From the NCBI RefSeq assembly GCF_040436345.1, contig NC_133236.1:13756443-13820442 (forward strand): a stretch of DNA of 64,000 bases. The letters are read 5' to 3'. Position 1 is the first letter of the stretch; each line of letters opens with the position of its first letter. The notes under the pieces were generated by a model. That model saw only the letters and a program-made list of their open reading frames with translations, searched no databases and had not been told where the DNA came from. This stretch comes from Pagrus major. Its lineage: Eukaryota; Chordata; Actinopteri; Spariformes; Sparidae. The translations under genes were made by a program, and so were the position numbers. Positions 56,703-64,000 of this stretch are shown piece after piece.

Positions 56703-59700
56703 CTGTAACATGAAGAAGAGATAACACAATAGTTGTTGTTACAGCCACTGAAATGGTGTGCATACATTAAAATAACATTTGTTTTACACACTATCCAAAC
56801 GGTTCATAAATCTGGGTTCAAACACAAAACATACTGGAATATTACTGACTATGAGAAGGGATGTTTCAGTTGTCAGAACATTTACTTCCTTTTAAAATAT
56901 CTATATGAAAGGTTTTATTGTTTGATGCTTTTTCCCCATGTAACAGGATGTGTAGACGGAAACAAAGGAACCACAACCCAAATACAGATTCAACTCTTGT
57001 TACAAATGATCACAGCGAACCTGGAGTTTTTTTTAGGATGGGAGTGGTTAACAGTGTCCACCCAAAATCAACAGAGGGTGGGGAAAAAACCCGAAGCAGA
57101 ACCTGTATGCATCTATGTGACAAAATGTAAATTTTAAGCCTTTTAAAGGCAGGAGTTAATTCAACTCTATTGCAAGTATTTAATTTAGCTTCATCCATAA
57201 CAGAAAGAAAAAATGTGCTTTAGTTAAAAGAAAAATTAAAGAAGCACTTTTAGTTTCATGAAACTTTCAAACAAGTAACCACAAAACTTGAACATTGAAC
57301 AACTGAAAAATCCATATCTTATTGGACTGCTAAATTCTAATTTAAAACTTTTTTCTGTGACTTTCCACATCCACACAGCCGACCCTGATAATTACTATGA
57401 TAAAAATGGTATCTTACCTTTGCCAGTTCTCCCGTGGATCCTGGAACCAAACACAACCGGGCTCCATCCTTCCACAAGTCCTTCAGCCGCTGCTTCATGA
57501 CTTCAATATTCCTGCAATAAACAGAAAAACATTACCATTTTAATATTTAGTGAGTTCACACAGAAACACACAGTAAGTGACAGGAGAAACCCGAAACACC
57601 CTCTCACCCAGCACTGCTAAGAGCTAGGGCTGAATAATTCATAGAAAATGTGATAGGATCAAGTGCAATATCCAAATGACAGGAGCTGTAATTATTTGAT
57701 AAATATAAAATGCATCATAAATAAAACGTTGTGGTCCTAAAGAGATGCCCTAGCCTACAAATCCTGTTCTCTAAAATAAGGGAATATGCTTGTTTGGTAG
57801 AGGCGTCAGCAAAAATCTTCATGTATTTTTTTCTCTCCAACCCAAATGAAATGTAAAATAACCATTCCCACTAAAACCCTGATTCATATCACAATATCTG
57901 TCACAATAATCCCAACATGACCCACTAAGGTTCACAACTGCAGTCAGAGGTGTGTATGTCTATTTTTTCACATTACCCCTGAATTAGAAACTCCATAAAT
58001 GTTATGCTAACTTCATCCGCACTATACAATCAGCTCCAACTAGAAAAACCTGACAAATGTTTTATTTACTGGATATCAACTACTATAAAAGTCTCCTTTG
58101 TTAGTATGCAAAGTGGGCATGGGTCAAACTATGAGACAGAAAAGCAAAAACACCTCACAGAGGATGATAAAAATATGGTAGAAATTTTGTAAACTGATGC
58201 TTGGGTGCCTTTCTCCCTGTTTGAAAAGATGCAGAAATTTGACCAGAGCTAACTGCAAACTCTGTTCTGGAAAAGTCATGTATACAGTAGCCTAACCAAC
58301 ATCCAAGTGTATCCAGCTTGACTACATCCAGAGGTAAGTGCTGAGGAGAATCAGAGGACGCTACAGGTTACTTTACCTGCCAACACACTCAATTAAAATG
58401 GCTGTCGAGTCTGTTCTGTTTGGAATAGTGCATTATTTTTTAATATTGTACATTGGTTGTACATTTGTTGTCATTGAGGGACTAAGGTTTTACTGAAGCA
58501 TGCACTGCCCACCTGTCTTCTGAACGACTGTCCCGCAGTCTTTTCTCATTCTTAGAAAGTTCTGGCCACCACTTCCTGATGACGGATTGAACCCAGTGTA
58601 AACCAACATTTATGTGTCTGCAAAAAAACAAAAAGTTATGCAGATGAGTTTGTCAAATCATTAATTCAAAAGATGAAAATTCTGTTAACCAGGTCATAAA
58701 ATACAAGTGCCAAGTCAAAGACATTTCATCAGTCGTTCAAGAGGATTCATCAGTTATTCATCAGACTGCCTGAAGCTTCTTTGGTGAGAAGTGAATCATC
58801 TTAAGACTAAAAAAAAACAAATCTCCTCACCTCCTTCTAGATCAAAAAAGAGACAGATAATTAAACAAACATGCGATCCCACAGTTACACTTACTCTTCG
58901 TATTTGCTGGCAAGAATCACTTTTACTTGGGGCATGAGGTCAACGCAGCAGCCAAGTGACAAACATGGTGCTTCAGTTTGAAGGCTGAAATAAGAAAACA
59001 TTTGACAAAAGAAGGAAAGAAAATGAACTGTAATTCAGAAATGTGGGCAAGAACAGAGGAAAAAGGAAAAGGAAAACAGCAAATCTGGCTCAAACTATCT
59101 TAACTATTGGTTTCAGTCTTATACTAGCTCTGACAGTCACTAGATGATCAATCATGAGCTCTCAGAGAATTACAGGATTGAGGATGCAGTGTGCAGATTA
59201 TAACCTACCGAAAAAAAGGGCATGGAATGTTGTTTAAAACCATATAGCACTTTTTGACATTTTTCACACGTTCAGATCAAACAAAGAACAGATACAAGGC
59301 TGGATCAAAAGACGAAAAAACATTAACTGCAGCCCCAGTGATGCTACAGGTTGGCTGTATTGTGCAGTCCAGTCATTGTAAGTGAAGCTGAATTGAAAAA
59401 ACACCCAGATGAGACTCACTCGTTTGTTAAGACAGGTAAGCAGTCAAGCAGCACCCCTGTGTCTTGAATTCTGGGAAAGCATAAAATGATTGAAGATGAA
59501 GAATGTTATGTAATCGAGGAATGAAAACAAACCACCAAAATGCAGTATTAGCCGTCGTTGTTTTACCTTATTAAGTAGGCCACTAATTCACTGGCGTTTC
59601 TTCGCCATAATGTTTGGGCTACTTTTAGTCGTAGATTCCTTCCGAAAAGGACGTGAGTCATAGCTTCATGGTCCTTTGACAGCTGTGTGAACAGGCGGTC

Positions 59701-60448
59701 AATGCACAAAGGGAATTAGAATTACGATAGTTGAGTTTTTAGCATAACAGAGCAATCGTTTTAACTCTGACTCACCTCAGTAAAGTCGCTGTACTTGGAG
59801 CTGGCCCCTGCCATCTTGGAGGCCTCTGCAGAGTTCACAGGGAGCCCACAGTTGTCATTGTAGTACATGCCCCGCACATCATCGGAGCACGTCAGCTCAT
59901 TTTCTTTGTTGGCCATGCCGCGGTCACTGGCACGGCCTACATCTGATGTTTTGCGGTGCAGCTTCGAGCCCACCTCCGCCACTGGACAACCCTTCCTCTT
60001 GACAGACGTCAGTCGCTTCGCTTTGCCTGGGTTTTGTGCTCCGTAATGAACTTGGAATCTGCCAAGAGGAAAGTCGGCATGATCAGATGCGAAGCCGTCT
60101 TTGTTTGGGAAACCATTCAAATAAAAAGCCACAGAGATGGTGATAATGGTTATGGAAAGGTGCCTTAATGCTCCAGTGACTGAGTGGGATGATCTGTGGG
60201 ACACCGATAATGAGTGAGTGATCATAATAAGATGAATCCCACAGGTGTGGATCAGAGACTCACCTTTCTTTATCTAATTCTTCCTTATTTCTAATATCCA
60301 CCTAAAACAAAAGGATAAGGGATGAGGCCACTACAACTACAATACCACTGAACTGTACTTCACAGTCACCAGGATTTAACAGACAAGTGGACCACTATTT
60401 ACACAATGAGCCATGGTGTTTGCTTTCATATCACCATACCTGCTTCAT
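56670..60448 (-). CDS. KATNBL1: KATNBL1, katanin regulatory subunit B1-like 1 (nine coding exons)
   Basis: KATNBL1 binds katanin A-subunits through a con80 domain like that of p80 (KATNB1) and modulates microtubule severing. The human protein is nuclear and moves to spindle poles in mitosis. Joining the nine pieces listed separately gives 819 nt, 272 aa (human 304). Landmarks: basic [13 protein letters not shown] (likely nuclear localisation), [13 protein letters not shown] (human [12 protein letters not shown]), [92 protein letters not shown], and end [10 protein letters not shown]. The con80 region is about residues 113-270. All eight introns are GT-AG and keep frame. The first pieces (residues 1-16) rest on splice logic, not similarity; the true start could be elsewhere. 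Confidence 0.93.
57418..57511 (-). CDS. KATNBL1: KATNBL1 con80 exon e
   Basis: 94 nt, acceptor ttattgcag, donor gtaaga. Encodes [20 protein letters not shown] to GELAK. Confidence 0.95.
57625..57935. repeat. hAT-like repeat (TAGGGCTGAATAAT) in a KATNBL1 intron
   Basis: tagggctgaataattcatag at the left and catatcacaatatctgtcac near the right resemble the fish TAGGGCTGCACGAT family. The right end is unclear. Confidence 0.45.
58513..58617 (-). CDS. KATNBL1: KATNBL1 con80 exon d
   Basis: 105 nt, acceptor tttttgcag, donor gtgggc. Encodes [20 protein letters not shown] and [14 protein letters not shown]. Confidence 0.95.
58895..58984 (-). CDS. KATNBL1: KATNBL1 con80 exon c
   Basis: 90 nt, acceptor tatttcag, donor gtaagt. 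Encodes [20 protein letters not shown] to SKYE. Confidence 0.95.
59420..59470 (-). CDS. KATNBL1: KATNBL1 con80 exon b
   Basis: 51 nt, acceptor ttcccag, donor gtgagt. Encodes [16 protein letters not shown]. Confidence 0.93.
59567..59682 (-). CDS. KATNBL1: KATNBL1 con80 exon a
   Basis: 116 nt, acceptor tcacacag, donor gtaaaa. Encodes [20 protein letters not shown] to SELVAYLI. Confidence 0.95.
59776..60058 (-). CDS. KATNBL1: KATNBL1 exon with MANKENEL motif
   Basis: 283 nt, acceptor cctcttggcag, donor gtgagt. Encodes the basic stretch, [14 protein letters not shown] and [10 protein letters not shown]. The open frame upstream of 60058 is intron read-through. Confidence 0.92.
60264..60301 (-). 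CDS. KATNBL1: KATNBL1 38-nt exon
   Basis: [12 protein letters not shown] plus two bases, between acceptor ttgttttag and donor gtgagt. Phase matches the next exon exactly. The sequence itself is not clearly like human, so support is from splice sites and frame. Confidence 0.65.
60440..60448 (-). CDS. KATNBL1: KATNBL1 first coding piece (ATG AAG CAG), tentative
   Basis: ATG AAG CAG followed by donor gtatgg splices in frame to the next exon. The frame upstream closes at TAA with no other ATG, so this is the likely start if the exon is real. Upstream non-coding exon(s) nearer 61.2-61.4 kb are expected. Confidence 0.4.
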
Positions 60449-61460
60449 GTTCTTTTCAGCAGAAAGGTGCAGGCAGGATCGCAGAATGCCATTGGATGTA
60501 TCCTGGTTGATGTTAAAGACTTCCCGTTGCCAATCATCCTAAACAGCTCATGCTTACCAGCTGCCATAACACGGGAAACTGTTGGGCAAACAATTGTGGA
60601 ACAATTATTGGTGAATCCATCTCAGTTTCAGGAGTCGCAAGAGTCACAGTCACTTTTCATGGCCTAACAACTTACAGGTTGGCTAGCTGTACACAACATG
60701 CGGTCTAAAAATGCAGCAGTGTGACTAAAAACGACCAACAGCGAAGCATTCAAATGAGATAAACAACACAAAAAGGCTAAGTTTGAGTTACAAAGGCGTT
60801 GGCCCCTGCTGTAAAAGCACTGACGTTAGCTAGGTGAGCTGCAACAAGTCACAAATGGCACTCTACATTAGTTAAAGTTAAGGTAGCATGCTTTCTTAAA
60901 AATAAGACAACGGATGTTTGGAGGAGAGCAACGCTGCGTTTCATTACGTGCCTGAGCTCAAAGTTAGCTTATGTTCCAAGCTAGCGGAGAGCTACCGTTA
61001 GCTCTGATGTTAGCCCATAGCTCAACTATCAAGGATACACGGAGACGTTGAAAGTGACTATCTGGGCCGCTAGTAGCGAGCTAGCGCAAGCTAGCTAGCC
61101 TTCCAACTCAGGGAACATATGGCTTCAAAAATGACAGTTCAGAGATTACTTTCACCACCTAAACATTAAAGTTAAAAACCAACCGGGTCATTTTGTGGAG
61201 TGCCACGAAGTCTCGCCAGGTATGTAAATCCAAAACGTGAAAAACTGGTTAAACTTAACAGCAACTCCTCTGTAGTGCAGGTTCGCTAGCGTTTAACAGT
61301 TTTACCATTCAAATGAATACACCGCCGGTGTGTGGGGATTGTGGGATTGATTTTGGCAAAGAAAAGCTGGAGTTTTAGCGACGCCTGCTGGACATTAAGG
61401 AGCTGATTTAAACCCTAATGTGCCATGGCGCCACCCAGTGCCGTGTGGTCTGTACTGCAA

Positions 61461-61622
61461 GAGGAAGGAGAAGAAGAAGAAGAAGAAGAAGTAGAAGAAG
61501 AAGAAGAAGAAGAAGAAGAAGAAGAAGAAGAAGAAGAAGAAGAAGAAGAAGAAGAAGAAGAAGAAAGGGAAGAAGAAGAAGAAGAAGAAGAAGAAGAAGA
61601 AGAAGAAGAAGAAGAAGAAGAA
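61461..61622. repeat. (GAA)n tract, about 160 bp
   Basis: Over 50 GAA units with a few GTA/GGA interruptions. The long poly-Glu, poly-Arg and poly-Leu ORFs here are artefacts of the repeat. Confidence 0.97.
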
Positions 61623-61856
61623 CTGCCTTTTGGCTTGATTTACAGAAATACCTTTCAGAAATGCTGAAACAAGATGTCACTCGAACAAAGATACTTTACT
61701 CATCTTTGAAAAGTCCAACTTCACCCCAGATGAAATGTACATAATTAATTTTACAATTATTTTAGCAATATATTACATTAACAAAATGAAGTGGCTTGGC
61801 AATTTAAATCATAATGTGCCATGGCGCCACCCAGTGCCATGTAGTCCATACTGCAG

Positions 61857-61910
61857 GAGGAAGGAGGAGGAGGAGGAGGAGGAGGAGGAGGAGAAGAAGA
61901 AGAAGAAAAG
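61857..61910. repeat. (GGA)n-(GAA)n tract
   Basis: About ten GGA units passing into GAA units; the second module's purine tract. Confidence 0.95.
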
Positions 61911-61990
61911 GAATGTACATAATTAATTTAACAATTATTTTAGCAATATATTACATTCACAAAATGAAGTGGCTTGAAAGACTAATCAGC

Positions 61991-64000
61991 CCCACATTAC
62001 CAGTTGCAGCATGAAAGCGATGTGCACATTATTGCACGAGTAATCATAATTGTAATGGCATTATTCTGGAATATGGGGTTTAAATATGGGGCTGTGTGTT
62101 TTATATTGATAATGCTGCAGGGAAGCTTGAGAATGTTTTCTCTAGTGATCAATAAAGGCTTATCGAACCAATAATAACAAAATGTACATGTTAATTATGT
62201 TTTCAATAATCATTCTGTTTGCCAGACTAATGTAGAGGAGTAAAAAGTACAATATTTGCCTCTGAAATATAGTGAAGAAAAAGTAGAGTTGCAGTAGAAA
62301 GTAATAGAAAATGTACTCAAGCAAAGTACAAGTGCCTCAAAATTCTGAATTTAATATATATTTCAATTTATCGATTTCTATGATCTTAATCAAATCAGTT
62401 TGACAGATACATTAAGATTTGTATTGTATATGTGTTATGCATATTTCCAGCCTGTGTGGATTTATAAGACACTTCAAATAAAAAAAAAAATCACATTTTT
62501 GGACTTTCATATGGGCGTCTTAACAAAATTGATTAATAAAAATAGACACAACACTGATATAATTTCAATCTGCTCTAAAAAATCATAACAAAGGCTCTTT
62601 TGAATAGAACAACCTTTTTTTGTTTTTTTTTTTGTTGTCAGACTTTGGAGGCAAAGTTGGCAAATTTAAACTCATCTTAATCAACCAACCAGTCAAATGT
62701 GTAAATGTATGTACGGTAGAAGATCTCAAGGCCATTTCATGAAGAAAGTTACATTCCCCTTGTTCCCCTGAATGCTTTTAAATCTGGAAGAATAAGAGCC
62801 TAAAAACTTTTGGCTTCTAAATAAACCAGGTGCATCATATGATTCAAGGCCATGGTTTTTATTATGATCAATCTGAAATAAAAAAAAACTAATAAAAAAC
62901 GACCCATCGCAGACCTTTTTCATAAAGATATTGTGCTGCAGCAAGGAGTTAAGTTTCCGAATGAACCAGCCACCATCTTGACTTCTACCTTTGTTCTCTT
63001 CCTTTTTGTCCTCAAAAAACTCTTCAGAAGAAAGCAGCTGCTGTCAGTGTCGTGAATAACAACTGTACATCTTTAGGCTTGTGAATAATAAGCAGGGCAG
63101 ACCTTCAGAAGTCTAGCTGAATGCAAATAAAAGTTTATTCAGGCTTTCTTCCTTAGTGTCTCAACCTTCCTGACCTCCTGATGAAGGTCGGTAAGAGCAA
63201 AACATATAAAATGAATGAAATAAATCAACAATGAGACAGTGTTGCATAATTTTAGTTGTTGAAACAAGAGTGGCAGCAGGAAAGAAAAGTGCAGGAGAAG
63301 GGCCAGGGCTGTAAACTTTGAATGATAATCTCACAACGACGTTAGGATTTAGGTTGACCTCAGGTTACCTGCCTTTACAACCCCACCTGCTTATTGTCAT
63401 ACACACAAAATTGAATTTCTGCTGTTGACGCAGGTTTTTCCATTCAAATCCTTCATTCTTTTCGTGTCTCACAATTGAATCATTCAGTCCTTTGGTCACG
63501 ATACATCACCCTGAGCAATGTTCCGTCACGAAAGGAAACAGAAACACAGGTTACAGAAGAGACTGAGCCGAGATAACAACATGTGTTCCTGCCTCAGCCT
63601 CTCACCTCCGATGTGGTCCGCCCTGTCTTGCTTTCCTTGAAACAGCGAAAAGAAAGAATAAAAATGCAGGATGATATGAGTTTATCTGTTTATCTGTAAA
63701 AAGGACCACAGATCTGTTGCGTATTCCACTTGTTGCAATATAGAGTTCATTAGAGAGCGTACTGTATTAGCCATTGGGTTCAACCTGCTATGATAAAGAA
63801 CTTTTCTCTGTTTGCAGCTTTGTCTCGCCAACCAACCATTCAATGAATTGTTCAAACAATAGCTACATTGTTTATGAGAGTGAATGTGTAACAAAAACCT
63901 TCTGTTTCTGCTCATTTTTACATGTGGCACACAATAATTGAATGGAGAACATTCATTTCTGCGAAATTGGACTGAATTGGCTATCTGAATGTGAATTTGA
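61991..64000. other. Right flank: repeats, no gene found
   Basis: 62225-62345 is a copy of the AAAAAGTACAATATTTGCCTC repeat related to 26130 and 32705. 63150-63230 ends cctcctgatgaaggtcggta, resembling a LINE/SINE 3' region. EMC4, which follows KATNBL1 in human, is not recognisable in this stretch. Other ORFs up to 82 codons are unsupported. Confidence 0.45.

Larger units (their letters stand above)
61411..61990. repeat. Duplicated block with GAA/GGA tracts beside the KATNBL1 5' end
   Basis: aatgtgccatggcgccaccc at 61418 and 61814 starts a shared segment that runs into a purine tract. tgtacataattaattt with tagcaatatattacatt and aaaatgaagtggcttg occurs at 61736 and 61917. So the same module occurs twice with tracts of different length. 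Confidence 0.85.

Noticed and set aside
59761-60225. 154-codon minus-strand frame starting MITHSL as the KATNBL1 N-terminus
   Set aside because: A good acceptor (cctcttggcag) sits inside it and the 38-nt exon splices in frame, so the upstream part is intron read-through.
60413-60667. Plus-strand 84-codon ORF
   Set aside because: Runs antisense over the KATNBL1 first coding piece; no similarity recognised.
61408-61744. Poly-Leu, poly-Arg and poly-Glu ORFs of 80-108 codons
   Set aside because: They are the three readings of the (GAA)n tract; no flanking coding signal.
62000-64000. EMC4 or SLC12A6 exons expected to follow KATNBL1
   Set aside because: No frame resembles either protein; they probably lie beyond the window.

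Overview
The window is nuclear DNA from a ray-finned fish, most likely a percomorph-like teleost. It has multi-exon genes with GT-AG introns and about 60% A+T in non-coding DNA. Non-coding DNA is packed with short non-autonomous DNA transposons, a LINE tail, a tRNA-derived SINE and microsatellites of kinds widespread in teleosts. I cannot name the species. Four protein-coding genes are recognisable, in the order AVEN(-) - CHRM5(+) - EMC7(-) - KATNBL1(-). This is the gene order and orientation of human chromosome 15q14, except that the intronless PGBD4 found there between EMC7 and KATNBL1 is not seen here.

Layout. About 0.6-43.4 kb: AVEN, read right to left, six coding exons encoding about 329 aa. 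Intron 2 is about 34 kb and holds most of the repeats, probable regulatory DNA, and a candidate non-coding first exon of CHRM5 (about 27.5-28.35 kb). 43.4-44.2 kb: a short AVEN-CHRM5 interval with a (CTT)n tract, a short telomere-like (CCCTAA)n tract and an (ACT)n tract. 44.27-45.81 kb: the intronless coding exon of CHRM5 (511 aa). 45.8-51.6 kb: the CHRM5 3' flank, dense in miniature inverted-repeat elements, including a 687-bp near-palindrome with a transposase-like ORF in its loop. 51.6-54.8 kb: EMC7 (five coding exons, 240 aa). 56.1-61.3 kb: KATNBL1 (nine coding exons in my model, about 272 aa, N-terminus uncertain). 61.4-64 kb: repeats and low-complexity GAA/GGA tracts; no gene found.

The four genes are not a pathway. 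AVEN is an apoptosis, checkpoint and RNA-binding regulator. CHRM5 is a Gq-coupled acetylcholine receptor. EMC7 is part of the ER membrane-protein insertase complex. KATNBL1 regulates katanin microtubule severing. The feature of note is their arrangement: CHRM5 probably starts inside AVEN and is transcribed against it, as in mammals. I saw no new multi-gene system. The most unusual items are mobile-element structures: nested TTAA-flanked palindromes, a hAT-type element with an intact 8-bp target duplication that keeps a transposase start, and the large CGAGATAACG palindrome.
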